Origin: Pseudomonas sp. BP8
GTDB lineage: Bacteria > Pseudomonadota > Gammaproteobacteria > Pseudomonadales > Pseudomonadaceae
Assembly (NCBI RefSeq): GCF_017875955.1
Contig: NZ_JAGINK010000001.1
Span: 5,486,501-5,550,500, forward strand
DNA: 64,000 nt
Direction: 5' to 3'
The position numbers were made by a program, and so were the translations under genes. Under the pieces are notes generated by a model, which had not been told where the DNA came from, made no database searches, and worked only from the letters and a program-made list of their open reading frames with translations. Positions 53,444 to 63,963 of this stretch are shown here, in pieces (position 1 is the first letter of the stretch; every line of letters begins with the position of its first letter).

Positions 53444-53658
53444 CGAGGTCTCCTGTGCGGCGCTTTCGCAGTGCGCGGCAGGCGCAGCTTACGGGCATCG
53501 CAGGCGCTGCGCCAGCCTCTGCCGACTAGGCGAGGTACGCTGTCAGCTTGGGAGCGGCGTTGTGTCGCGAAACGGCTGGGTAGCGGACCCAGGATCGGCC
53601 GGGCGTACATCTAAAAGGTTCTTCAGGATTGGCGGGGAGGCTGGGGCTTGTAGGTTGG

Positions 53659-54676
53659 GGGCTTATCCAGTTGATGTGGTGGCGCCACTGGCCCCTTCCA
53701 CCCTTACGGCGGGTCACTTTTTTTCTTGGAAAAAAGTAACCAAAAACTGCTGGCTCCTGCATCCGGCCCTACGCTGCGCTTCGGGGTTCCCTCGCTCCGG
53801 TCTCCTGACGTCTCGAAGTCACGGGCGGCGTCTGGGCTGGCGTTGTTTTCGATAGTGGCAGGTGGGGTGGATGTTCGGGCCTCTTCGCGGGACAAGCCCG
53901 CTCCTACAGGTCCTGCGTCGAATTCAACATCTGCGTAAATCCTGTAGGAGCGGGCTTGCCCCGCGAAGAGGCCGGTACTGCCAACGCAAATCGCAGGGCG
54001 CAGCCCTGCCCAGCCACCCCACAAATCCGCTGGTAAATAAACAAAGCGAGAGCGCAGCGATTCGCCTGCCGTTGCAGTGGCTGTTGATCTTGATCTTGAT
54101 CTGCGCTCGGCCTCCTGAAGTCGCGAAGTTACGGGCGGCGTCTGGGCTGGCGTTATTTTTGATAGTGGCATGGGTGGTGGATGTTCGGGCCTCTTCGCGG
54201 GGCAAGCCCGCTCCTACAGGGTCGGCGCAGATTGTGAATACGGCGCAATCCCTGTAGGAGCGGGCTTGTCCCGCGAAGAGGACGGTACTGCCAACGCAAA
54301 TCGCAGGGCGCAGCCCTGCCCAGCCACCCCACAAATCCGCTGGTAAATAAACAAAGCGAAAGCGCAGCGATTCGCCTGCCGTTGCCTTGGCTGTTGATCT
54401 TGATCTTGCTCTTGATCTACCCAGCGACTTCAGGAGGCCGAGTGGAGGTCTTGCGCAGGGAGGTGGAGGCCATGGATGGCCGGAAAGCGCTGAGGCCCAG
54501 GATGGGCCGTAAAGCGCGGTCCTCCCGGAGCAAGACCGGAGCGAGGGAACCCGCAGCGCAGCGGAGGGCCGGATGCAGGAGCCAGCGGTTTTTGGTTACT
54601 TTTTTCCAAGAAAAAAAGTGACCCGCCGTAAGGGCAGAAGGGGCCAGTGGCACCATCACATCAAATGGATAAGCCC
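53659..54676. repeat. Composite multicopy repeat with long terminal inverted repeats
   Basis: The left end (53659-53830) and right end (about 54430-54676) carry module 1 in opposite orientation. Both begin GGGCTTATCCA(G/T)TTGATGTG at the outside. Between them lie two direct copies of module 2 (about 53800-54101 and 54103-54419), each with an inverted REP pair (53877-53973 and 54187-54283). Each module 2 ends near CTGTTGATCTTGATCTTG. It is related to 32793-33343. No transposase is encoded. It fills the gap between colR and groEL, with no other gene seen. Confidence 0.85.
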
Positions 54677-54741
54677 ACAATGCCTAAGCCAGCCAAGCCA
54701 AGCCAACAGACCATCTCCCCCAATAATCCGCGAAGTACCCA

Positions 54742-54776
54742 AAAAAAAGCCCCCGCACTAGGCGGGGGCTTTTTTT
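54742..54776 (-). terminator. Terminator of groES-groEL
   Basis: On the minus strand AAGCCCCCGCC and GGCGGGGGCTT-type arms (GCCCCCGC/GCGGGGGC) flank CTAGT, followed by eight T residues, about 25 bp after the groEL stop. Confidence 0.9.
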
Positions 54777-54797
54777 ACAGCGAGGGGTAAGGCTGGC

Positions 54798-56441
<1,644 letters not shown>

Positions 56442-56489
56442 GATCGTTTAATCCTTGGAATTCTTTGGAGTAACGGGAAGTCGGGGAAA

Positions 56490-56783
56490 TCAGCCTTCTA
56501 CGACGGCGAGAATCTCGTTCTCGGCCATCACCAGCAGGTCTTCACCATCGACTTTCACGGTGTTGCTGCCCGAGTACGGGCCGAAAACCACTTTGTCACC
56601 CACTTTCACGGCCAGCGCGCGAACTTCGCCGTTGTCCAGGATGCGACCGGTGCCGACGGCGACGACTTCACCGCGGTTTGGTTTTTCAGCGGCCGAACCC
56701 GGCAGGACGATACCGCCAGCGGTTTTCGATTCTTCTTCGCTGCGACGGATGACTACGCGGTCATGCAGAGGACGAAGCTTCAT
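56490..56783 (-). CDS. groES: Co-chaperonin GroES
   Basis: This 97-residue heptameric lid begins MKLRPLHDRVVIRRSEEESK, with the mobile loop containing GGIVLPGSAAEKP. It is first in the groESL operon. A sigma-32-like promoter lies about 150 bp upstream. Confidence 0.97.
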   Translation of the reverse strand: MKLRPLHDRVVIRRSEEESKTAGGIVLPGSAAEKPNRGEVVAVGTGRILDNGEVRALAVKVGDKVVFGPYSGSNTVKVDGEDLLVMAENEILAVVEG

Positions 56784-56929
56784 TGTCGATCTCTCCCAAA
56801 TTGTGGTTTTCATCGGCCGGTGTCGACACCGGCGGGTTTGAGGCATTCCGGCGTTGCCGGTAGGGGCCCGCACTGAGCGAACCCCTGTGTCTTGTCTGGT
56901 GTTTCCACCAGAAACCTTGCGGTGACCAC

Positions 56930-56959
56930 ATACATGAGGCCGACCGAAACGATTACAAG
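56930..56959 (-). promoter_or_regulatory. Sigma-32-like heat-shock promoter of groESL
   Basis: On the minus strand CTTGTAA and CCTCATGTAT are separated by 13 bp. This resembles the heat-shock pattern CTTGAA-N13/16-CCCCATnT. No CIRCE inverted repeat was seen. Confidence 0.6.
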
Positions 56960-57002
56960 GCTTGCCCACGAAAATATTTCATTGATTTGCTGCAAAACGA
57001 AC

Positions 57003-57024
57003 AACGGCCCCTCTCGGGGCCGTT
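57003..57024 (-). terminator. Hairpin after fxsA
   Basis: AACGGCCCC and GGGGCCGTT form a 9-bp stem around TCTC about 20 bp after the fxsA stop; the T tract is interrupted. Confidence 0.7.
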
Positions 57025-57044
57025 GTGCAAAAAGCTCGACACAA

Positions 57045-57506
57045 TCACTGATCGCGGCGCTGGTACTCGCCTTCGATGACATTGGGCCGCTGAGCGCCCT
57101 CGGGTGGCCGGGCATTGAATGGATCGTCCTGGAAGGCCCGTTGGCGCATGGCCTGGGCCTCGGCGCGCTGGCGCATCTTGCGCGCGGCCAGCTGACGAGT
57201 GAACGGCAACAAGAAGATCAGGCCCAGCACGTCGCTGATGAAACCTGGGACCAGCAGCAAGATACCGGCGACCGCCAGCATCAGCCCATGGAACATGTCC
57301 TCAGCGGGCAGTTCGCCACGCTGCAGGCTCTCACGGGCACGCAGGGCGGTGGCCAGACCGGCCACGCGCATCACCAGCAGGCCCAGGGCGGAGCCGGCGA
57401 TGATCAGCAGCAGCGCCGGGAAGAATCCGATAGCGGCGCTGACTTTGACGAAGACAAACAGCTCCAGCACCGGAAAAAGCAGAAACAGCAATAGAAAAGC
57501 ACGCAT
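57045..57506 (-). CDS. fxsA: FxsA family membrane protein
   Basis: This 153-residue protein has about four hydrophobic segments (MRAFLLLFLLFPVLELFVFV at the start, VPGFISDVLGLIFLLPF later) and a charged C-terminus. FxsA in E. coli suppresses F-plasmid exclusion of phage T7; its normal role is unclear. It is usually found upstream of groESL, as here. The ATG has GAGGAA upstream. Confidence 0.9.
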   Translation of the reverse strand: MRAFLLLFLLFPVLELFVFVKVSAAIGFFPALLLIIAGSALGLLVMRVAGLATALRARESLQRGELPAEDMFHGLMLAVAGILLLVPGFISDVLGLIFLLPFTRQLAARKMRQRAEAQAMRQRAFQDDPFNARPPEGAQRPNVIEGEYQRRDQ

Positions 57507-57571
57507 CAAGGGTTCCTCGACGGAAGACAACCTTCCACTAAGACCACAAATGGATGCGTGAGGTCGGTTTT

Positions 57572-58303
57572 TCAACCCTCGACTGCAGTCGAAGCTGGCC
57601 ATTTGTCGGCGCGCGCCAGCAAAACCAAGGCTTCACGAACTTGTGTCGGCGTATTGCAAGTGCTTGGAAACGGCAGCCAGTAAACGCCCTGGCCTATGCG
57701 CAAGTGCATGCCTTCGCTGTCGATGCCCACCAGCTCTGCCGGTGAGGTGCGCGGCAGTTCGCTGAGCTCGACGTAGTGCGCGATGGCGTTGGCGTGGTCA
57801 CTGTTCATGTGCTCGATCATGCTGGCCTCCGCTTTGCCGGCAAAGGCATTGGCCAGGGTGACCTGGTCGAGCCAGTGGATCGCGCCGAAACCGCCGATAT
57901 AGCGGTGACGTACCGGTTGCAGGACCCAGAAGTCGAAGTCATGGGCCTTGTGGTAATTGGCGGCATCCGGGAAGTAACGGTAGTAACGCTCGGCGGCTGC
58001 CTCGATCGCGCTGTCGTCGGTCAGCTTGCGCGCCTCGGCCATTACCGTCAGGCGGCCCACGGCCTGGATATCTTCGGCCTCGCGTTCGCCTACAAGCAGT
58101 GAGCACTTGGCGTCTTTCTGCAAGTTGTGGGTGTGCTGGGCGATGCGGCTGATGAGAATCAACGGGTTGCCTTCGGCGTCCAGGCAGTACGGGACTACCG
58201 AGCCGAACGGGTAACCGGGCATGGACTTGGAATGGGTCGAGAGAACGCCGCGGTACTCCTTGAGCAGCAGTTCGCGGGCGGGACGCAGGGCTTGGGTACT
58301 CAC
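57572..58303 (-). CDS. HugZ-family FMN/heme-binding protein
   Basis: This 243-residue protein has an N-terminal pyridoxamine-phosphate-oxidase-like split barrel (STHSKSMPGYPFGSVVPYCL). The C-terminal DUF2470 helical domain includes MIEHMNSDHANAIAHYVELS. HugZ relatives degrade heme, but many members are only flavin binders. Whether this one opens heme cannot be told. A GTG start with GAGGAG upstream is used. Confidence 0.78.
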   Translation of the reverse strand: MSTQALRPARELLLKEYRGVLSTHSKSMPGYPFGSVVPYCLDAEGNPLILISRIAQHTHNLQKDAKCSLLVGEREAEDIQAVGRLTVMAEARKLTDDSAIEAAAERYYRYFPDAANYHKAHDFDFWVLQPVRHRYIGGFGAIHWLDQVTLANAFAGKAEASMIEHMNSDHANAIAHYVELSELPRTSPAELVGIDSEGMHLRIGQGVYWLPFPSTCNTPTQVREALVLLARADKWPASTAVEG

Positions 58304-58457
58304 GAAGCAGGCTCCTCAGGGCAGACGGGATGGGTGACAAGATAAGCATTATCACTGCCGACTGCCAAGGGGACTGCTGCGCAGCCCTTTCCTGCGCGGC
58401 GGTCCGACTTGACCCGCGAAATCGGCGAAGCCGGTGCCCTATACCACGGTGGCTGGT

Positions 58458-58545
58458 CGGGCCTCTTCGCGGGGCAAGCCCGCTCCTACAGGGTTCGGAG
58501 TCAGCGCGAGCTCTGTATCGCGAAAAGGCCGCAACGCGGCCCCTG
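58458..58545. repeat. REP element with diverged partner
   Basis: A canonical copy at 58458-58493 is followed by a diverged mirror (GTATCGCGAAAAGGCCGC). It lies between the HugZ-like and DUF481 genes. Confidence 0.75.
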
Positions 58546-58550
58546 AGGGT

Positions 58551-59558
58551 TTACCAGGTAACGCCAAAGCCTGCGGTGTAGCGCGTCTTGTCCAGGTCGC
58601 TGTCGCTGGTGCCCTGGATCATGTCCTTCTCGGCCTTGAGGTTGAGCGAGGCCCACTCGGTGACTTTGTAGCGCAGACCGATTTCAGCATCCAGCGAGTA
58701 GTCGGCCACATTGCCCAGTGGCTTGCCCAACTCACCGTTGGTGAACAGCTGAACGTTCTTGCCGATCAGGTAGCGGGTGTAGTCCCACTTGATCGCTGCG
58801 GCATAGAAGTTGTCCTTGCCACCGTCACGGTACTGGTAGTCGGTGCGGTTGATCAGCCCGCCGAGCGAGAACGCCCCCAGTTCGTCATCCCAGAACTGGT
58901 AGCCCGGGCCGGTACCGACGGTACGCTGGCGGGCCAGGTCCTCGATATGGTCGCGCTTGTACTCCATGCGCCCTTGCCAGAACCACTTCTCGGTCAGGAA
59001 GCGGTCAAGCGCGTACTCGGCGCTCCAGTTGTTGGTGGTGGTGACATCGTCCTTGGTCTCGCGGTTGTACTCGCCCTCGGCGTTATGCCGCCAGCGGCCG
59101 TGACGCGCAGTGGTCTTGAAGCCGACATCGTAGTCGTCGGTGTCGTTTTCGGCGCGCTTGTAGTCCATGGCCACATCGACATTGCCCTTCCACAGGAAGT
59201 CTTCGACCAGCGGCCGCGGCTTCATGATCTGCTCGATGCTGGCCAGCTCGACGGTCTTCGGCGCGTCACCGTTGGCCAGGGTCACCTTGCCCGCCTCTGC
59301 GGCTTTCAGCGACTTGGTCTTCTCGCCGGTGTAGGCGTCTTGCTTGACCAGCATCTCCTGGTCACTCTCGAGGGTCTGCACCTGTTTCCAGTCAAGGGCA
59401 ATGGAGCCACCATAAGGCGTCTCGAGCAGCAGCTTGCCGCCGTCGAAGACCTTGATCTTGCCACTGAGCTTGTCACCGTTCTTCATCCACACGGTGTCGG
59501 CGAAAGCGGGGCTACAGAGAGAAGCGGCGATAAGGCAGAGCAAGGTTCTAGAATACAT
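58551..59558 (-). CDS. DUF481 outer-membrane beta-barrel protein
   Basis: This 335-residue protein has a signal peptide (MYSRTLLCLIAASLCSPAFA). An N-terminal beta-rich segment (TVWMKNGDKLSGKIKVFDGG) precedes the DUF481 barrel with alternating strands (FKTTARHGRWRHNAEGEYNR, YSLDAEIGLRYKV). It ends in an aromatic residue (GFGVTW), the usual outer-membrane assembly signal. DUF481 proteins are salt-induced or uncharacterised. Start chosen at the signal peptide. Confidence 0.82.
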   Translation of the reverse strand: MYSRTLLCLIAASLCSPAFADTVWMKNGDKLSGKIKVFDGGKLLLETPYGGSIALDWKQVQTLESDQEMLVKQDAYTGEKTKSLKAAEAGKVTLANGDAPKTVELASIEQIMKPRPLVEDFLWKGNVDVAMDYKRAENDTDDYDVGFKTTARHGRWRHNAEGEYNRETKDDVTTTNNWSAEYALDRFLTEKWFWQGRMEYKRDHIEDLARQRTVGTGPGYQFWDDELGAFSLGGLINRTDYQYRDGGKDNFYAAAIKWDYTRYLIGKNVQLFTNGELGKPLGNVADYSLDAEIGLRYKVTEWASLNLKAEKDMIQGTSDSDLDKTRYTAGFGVTW

Positions 59559-59711
59559 AAGCTGATTACGGGCTCGGTTTGACGAAAAAAGCCGGGCATT
59601 ATCCAGATACACGCGACTAGAGCAAGGACAGACCCAGCACATGCCATTGAGTTCAACTCTCATTTGCCCAACTGCTCGGCCCAATTGCCGTCAACCGCCG
59701 GGGCTGGCCTG

Positions 59712-60065
59712 ATGGCGGGCGCTGCGCGCCTTTCGGCGGAAGATGCCCAAGCCCGACGAATGGCGCTGTATCTGGTGCTCGGGCAAGTTCCTGAGGGCAA
59801 GGTGGTCAGCTATGGTCAACTGGCCGACTTGGCAGGTTTGGGGCGGGCGGCACGCTGGGTTGGACGCACCCTGGGGCAGTTGCCCAGCGACACTCGCCTG
59901 CCTTGGCATCGCGTGCTGGGTGCCGGCGGTCGGCTGAGCCTGATCGTGGGGACGCCATCAGGCGACGAACAGCGTGCCCGACTGCGCGCGGAGGGCGTCA
60001 ATGTAACCAATAATCGTGTGGATATGACGCGCCATGGCTGGCGCCCAATGGAGCACAGCGGTTAG
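59712..60065 (+). CDS. Alkyltransferase-like (ATL) protein
   Basis: This 117-residue protein resembles the DNA-binding domain of O6-methylguanine methyltransferase. The helix segment KVVSYGQLADLAG and the arginine finger region RAARWVG are visible. In the active-site motif PWHRVL, Trp65 replaces the acceptor Cys. ATL proteins bind O6-alkylguanine without repairing it and hand it to nucleotide excision repair. The ATG at 59712 lacks a strong ribosome site; a TTG at 59664 is possible. Confidence 0.82.
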   Translation: MAGAARLSAEDAQARRMALYLVLGQVPEGKVVSYGQLADLAGLGRAARWVGRTLGQLPSDTRLPWHRVLGAGGRLSLIVGTPSGDEQRARLRAEGVNVTNNRVDMTRHGWRPMEHSG

Positions 60066-60108
60066 AGTGCGCGCTTTGTTTTCGTAACCTTGAGGCAGAT
60101 GTTGGCCC

Positions 60109-61656
60109 ATGCCCCGTAAAACCTGGCGCGCTGCGCTCGCTGCCTATGCCAGCCCGTCAACCCTGGTGCTGTTGCTGCTTGGCTTCGCCGCTGGCCTGCC
60201 GTACATGCTGGTGTTTTCAACCCTTTCAGTCTGGTTGCGCGAAGCCGGTGTGGCCCGCGAGACCATTGGCTACGCCAGCCTGATCGGCCTGGCCTATGCC
60301 TTCAAGTGGGTCTGGTCGCCGCTGCTCGACCAATGGCGCCTGCCGCTGCTCGGCGGTCTGGGCCGCCGCCGCTCATGGCTGTTGTTGTCACAGGTGCTGG
60401 TGGTAATCGGCCTGGTCGGCATGGGCCTGTGCGACCCGCAAAAACACTTGTCGTGGCTGATTGCCCTGGCGGTGCTGGTGGCCTTTGCCTCGGCCACCCA
60501 GGACATCGCCGTCGACGCCTACCGCCTGGAAATCGCCGAAGACCAACGTCAGGCTGCCCTCGCCGCCAGTTACATGGCCGGCTATCGGGTTGCGGCACTG
60601 CTGGCGACTGCAGGTGCGTTGTTCTTCGCCGAATGGTTCGGTTCGACCGGCTTCAGCTACCTGCATCAGGCCTGGACCGGCACCTACGTGCTGTTCGGGG
60701 TGATCATGCTGCCTGCGGTGTTCACCACACTGGTGATGCGCGAGCCGCCCGTGCCACTGCGCACCCAATTGTCTGCCGCGCGCTATGGCCTGGGCCATCA
60801 GTTGGCCTCGGTGTTCGTCCTGATCATCCTGCTGGTGTCGGTGCCTGCCAGCTTCACCCAGCTGTTCAACACCGGCTGGTCGAGCGTGCTGTTCGGTGAT
60901 TCGAGTGTGCTCGATTTGCTGCTCGAAGACCGCGCCTTCCTGCGCTTGATTCTCTATGTGCTGCTGAGCTGGGCCTGCCTGTCGTCGCTCGGCCGCCGCG
61001 GCCTGGCCCCGGTGCTGACCCCGGTCAACGATTTCATCGCGCGTTATCGCTGGCAGGCGCTGCTGTTGCTTGGCCTGATCGCCACCTATCGCATGTCCGA
61101 CACGGTGATGGGGGTGATGGCCAACGTGTTCTACATCGACATGGGCTTCACCAAGGACCAGATCGCCAGCGTGAGCAAGATCTTCGGCCTGATCATGACC
61201 CTGCTCGGTGCCGGTGCGGGCGGCTTGCTGATCGTGCGGTTCGGCATCATGCCGATCCTGTTCATCGGCGGCGTGGCCTCGGCGGGCACCAATATCCTGT
61301 TCCTGATGCTGGCCGACATGGGGCCGAACCTGGAAATGCTGGTGGTGACCATCTCGCTGGACAACTTGAGTTCCGGCATGGCCACCTCGGCGTTCGTCGC
61401 CTACCTGTCGAGCCTGACCAACCTGAAGTTCTCGGCCACTCAGTACGCGCTGCTCAGCTCGATCATGCTCCTGCTGCCGCGCTTGATCGGTGGCTATTCA
61501 GGGGTGATGGTGGAGAAGTTCGGCTATCACGACTTCTTCCTGATCACTGCATTGCTCGGGGTGCCGACCTTGATCCTGATCGCCCTGCAGTGGCGTCAGG
61601 AAGCTGGCCGCGGGACGCCTGCCCCTGTACCAGGCCCTGCTTCCGAGCAACCTTGA
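60109..61656 (+). CDS. ampG: AmpG-type muropeptide permease
   Basis: This 515-residue membrane protein begins with a basic end and TM1 (LVLLLLGFAAGLPYMLVFST), the AmpG hallmark. ASATQDIAVDAYRLEI and about twelve to fourteen helices follow. It imports GlcNAc-anhydro-muropeptides for cell-wall recycling and influences AmpC induction. P. aeruginosa has two such genes (ampG and ampP), so this could be either one. Confidence 0.85.
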   Translation: MPRKTWRAALAAYASPSTLVLLLLGFAAGLPYMLVFSTLSVWLREAGVARETIGYASLIGLAYAFKWVWSPLLDQWRLPLLGGLGRRRSWLLLSQVLVVIGLVGMGLCDPQKHLSWLIALAVLVAFASATQDIAVDAYRLEIAEDQRQAALAASYMAGYRVAALLATAGALFFAEWFGSTGFSYLHQAWTGTYVLFGVIMLPAVFTTLVMREPPVPLRTQLSAARYGLGHQLASVFVLIILLVSVPASFTQLFNTGWSSVLFGDSSVLDLLLEDRAFLRLILYVLLSWACLSSLGRRGLAPVLTPVNDFIARYRWQALLLLGLIATYRMSDTVMGVMANVFYIDMGFTKDQIASVSKIFGLIMTLLGAGAGGLLIVRFGIMPILFIGGVASAGTNILFLMLADMGPNLEMLVVTISLDNLSSGMATSAFVAYLSSLTNLKFSATQYALLSSIMLLLPRLIGGYSGVMVEKFGYHDFFLITALLGVPTLILIALQWRQEAGRGTPAPVPGPASEQP

Positions 61657-61684
61657 GCTGAGGGGGCTTCGCCCCCCTTTGTTA

Positions 61685-62926
61685 CTACGCCACAGCCCCC
61701 TCTTTGCGCCGTGCACCCACCACGAACCACAACGGCCACAGCGCCAACGCCCCCGCCACGCTCGCGGTCACGGCAAAGTGCAGCAAGCTCGCCCCTGCCC
61801 CGATCATCGCCAGCAGTGCCCCACCCAACCCCAGCAAGGCAATAGTGATCATCCCCAGCATCGCCGAAACCAGCCCTTTGCTCTGCTCGCTGGAGAACAG
61901 CGTCATGCGGTACAGCACCGCGTTGGCCACGCCCAGGCCCAGCGCATACAGCGACATGCCCGCGACCACACTGGTCACTGACGGCCACAGCCAGGTCGCC
62001 ACCACCATCAGGCACAAGCCCGCCAGATAAGGCCCCAGCGCGCCACGCACGAGGCTGGTCAGCGGGTAGCGGTCAGCGATGCGGTTGATGATCAGGTTAC
62101 CCAGGATCAGCCCAGCGAACACCGGCAGTTGCCACAACGCATAGGCCATCTTGCTCAGGCCCTCGTCGTGAATCAGCAACACCGGCGACAGGCCGATCCA
62201 GCCGATCAGCGGCAGGCTAACCAAGCCCAGTGCCGCACTGCCGGCAACGAAACGGCGGTTGGCCAGCAACTGACCGTAACCCGCCAGCAGCGGCAGGAAG
62301 TGGATCGGGGTAAACGCCAGACGGGAGCCATCGCGGCGCTCAACCCCCAGGGTTTCCGGCATCAACCGATACAGCAGCCACCAGGTCAGCGCCGCCCCCA
62401 CAGCAAACGCGACGAACAGCCAGCGCCAGTCCAGCCATTGCAGCATCAGCGTGCCCAGCAGCGGCCCAAGCAGTGGCGACAGCAAGGCAATATTGGCCAG
62501 CAGGGCCATCATGCGCACCGCATCGGCCTCGCTGAACGCTTCGTTGAGCGCCGGGTAGCTGACCGTGACCACGAAGCCCAGGCCGATCCCCTGAAGCAGG
62601 CGCAGCAGGTTGAACAGGGCGATATCCTTGGCCCAGAAGGTTGCCAGGCACGCCACGCCAAAGATCACGCAGCCGCTCAGCAGCAGCGGACGCCGACCAT
62701 AGCGGTCTGCCAGCGGCCCGATCAACCACTGCAGGAGCACACCGCCGAGCAGGTACAGGTTCAACGCATGGGGAATGAATTCCGCACTCGCGTTCATCTC
62801 GGTGACCACGTCCGGCATGGCCGGCATGACGGCATCGCTGGCCAGGTAGGTAAGCAGCTCGAACAGGGCCAGGGTCAGGCCGAATAACAAGGCGCGGGCG
62901 GGGGTGATGTACAGCAGTGGCTTCAT
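61685..62926 (-). CDS. MdfA-type multidrug MFS transporter
   Basis: This 413-residue protein has twelve helices and the loop motif GPLADRYGRRPLL. In TM1, Glu23 and Asp31 (LFELLTYLASDAVMPAMP) have the same spacing as the essential Glu26 and Asp34 of E. coli MdfA, which bind cationic drugs and protons. Motif C-like LSPLLGPLLGTLML is present. It is convergent with ampG. Substrates are unknown. Confidence 0.82.
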   Translation of the reverse strand: MKPLLYITPARALLFGLTLALFELLTYLASDAVMPAMPDVVTEMNASAEFIPHALNLYLLGGVLLQWLIGPLADRYGRRPLLLSGCVIFGVACLATFWAKDIALFNLLRLLQGIGLGFVVTVSYPALNEAFSEADAVRMMALLANIALLSPLLGPLLGTLMLQWLDWRWLFVAFAVGAALTWWLLYRLMPETLGVERRDGSRLAFTPIHFLPLLAGYGQLLANRRFVAGSAALGLVSLPLIGWIGLSPVLLIHDEGLSKMAYALWQLPVFAGLILGNLIINRIADRYPLTSLVRGALGPYLAGLCLMVVATWLWPSVTSVVAGMSLYALGLGVANAVLYRMTLFSSEQSKGLVSAMLGMITIALLGLGGALLAMIGAGASLLHFAVTASVAGALALWPLWFVVGARRKEGAVA

Positions 62927-63020
62927 GAGGGACGTCGATGGGGTACGAAAAGGGTCAGGTTATATGCCAGAAATGGCCGTTTGAGGCTGTGAACAAGTGT
63001 AATTGTCCGCAAAACACAAC

Positions 63021-63100
63021 GTGGGAGCGGGCTTGCTCCGCGATAGCGCCAGACCTGTCTGGTCGGACGTCATCGCGGGGCAAGCCCGCTCCCACGCTGG
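63021..63100. repeat. REP-like inverted pair upstream of the MdfA-type gene
   Basis: CGTGGGAGCGGGCTTG and CAAGCCCGCTCCCACG face each other across about 50 bp. It belongs to the REP family but with GTGGGAG arms. Confidence 0.8.
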
Positions 63101-63120
63101 ATCTTGCTGAAGCGGGCGGG

Positions 63121-63963
63121 TTACTGCGCGGCGGCTTCCTGCACCACGCGGATCACCCGCTGCGGAAACGGAATGTCGATGCCTTGGGCCTTGAGCCGGT
63201 CCCGGGCCATTTCGTTGAGCATGAACATTACATCCCAGTAATCGCCGGTTTTGGTCCAGAGCCGCAGCGACACGGTGATAGAACTGTCGCCCAGGGTCGA
63301 GATCACCGCCTGCGGTGCCGGTTCGGGCAGCACGCGCGGGTCATTGGCCAGCTCCAGCAATACACTACGCGCCTTCTGCAGGTCGGCCTCGTAATCGACA
63401 CCGACATCGAACACCACCTTGCGCGTAGGCTGGCGGTTAGTGTTGGTGATGATGCCGTTGGACAGGCTGCCGTTAGGCATGATCACGGTCTTGTTGTCAC
63501 CCGTGCGCAGTACCGTATGGAAAATCTGGATACTGTCGACGGTGCCGCTGACACCCTGCGCCTCAATCCAGTCGCCAATACGAAATGGCCGGAACAGCAA
63601 GATCAGCACGCCGCCGGCGAAGTTCGCCAGGCTACCCTGCAAAGCAAGGCCGATAGCCAGGCCGGCAGCACCGATGGCGGCAACGAACGAGGTGGTCTCG
63701 ATGCCGATCATCGACGCCACGCTGACCATCAACAGGACCTTCAGCACGATATTGGCCAAGGTGCTGATAAAGCCCTGCAGGGCCAGGTCGGCGTTGCGCA
63801 GGCCAACCAGCTTGCCCAGACGGGCACTGAGTTTGTTGGTGATCCACCAGCCGACAGCCAGGGTCAGCAGCGCCAGCAGCACACGGCTGCCGTATTCCAT
63901 TATCAAGGGGATCCAGGTCTGCGATTGGCGGACCAGCTGATCGACCTCAGCGTTCATATCCAT
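63121..63963 (-). CDS. mscS: Small-conductance mechanosensitive channel (MscS)
   Basis: This 280-residue protein has three N-terminal helices; TM3 contains AIGAAGLAIGLALQGSLANF, the pore-lining Gly/Ala repeat, then FAGGVLILLFRPF. The cytoplasmic beta and C-terminal domains follow. It opens on membrane tension to relieve osmotic downshock. The ATG at 63963 has AGGAG 6 bases upstream; an ATG two codons earlier abuts that site and is unlikely. Confidence 0.92.
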   Translation of the reverse strand: MDMNAEVDQLVRQSQTWIPLIMEYGSRVLLALLTLAVGWWITNKLSARLGKLVGLRNADLALQGFISTLANIVLKVLLMVSVASMIGIETTSFVAAIGAAGLAIGLALQGSLANFAGGVLILLFRPFRIGDWIEAQGVSGTVDSIQIFHTVLRTGDNKTVIMPNGSLSNGIITNTNRQPTRKVVFDVGVDYEADLQKARSVLLELANDPRVLPEPAPQAVISTLGDSSITVSLRLWTKTGDYWDVMFMLNEMARDRLKAQGIDIPFPQRVIRVVQEAAAQ

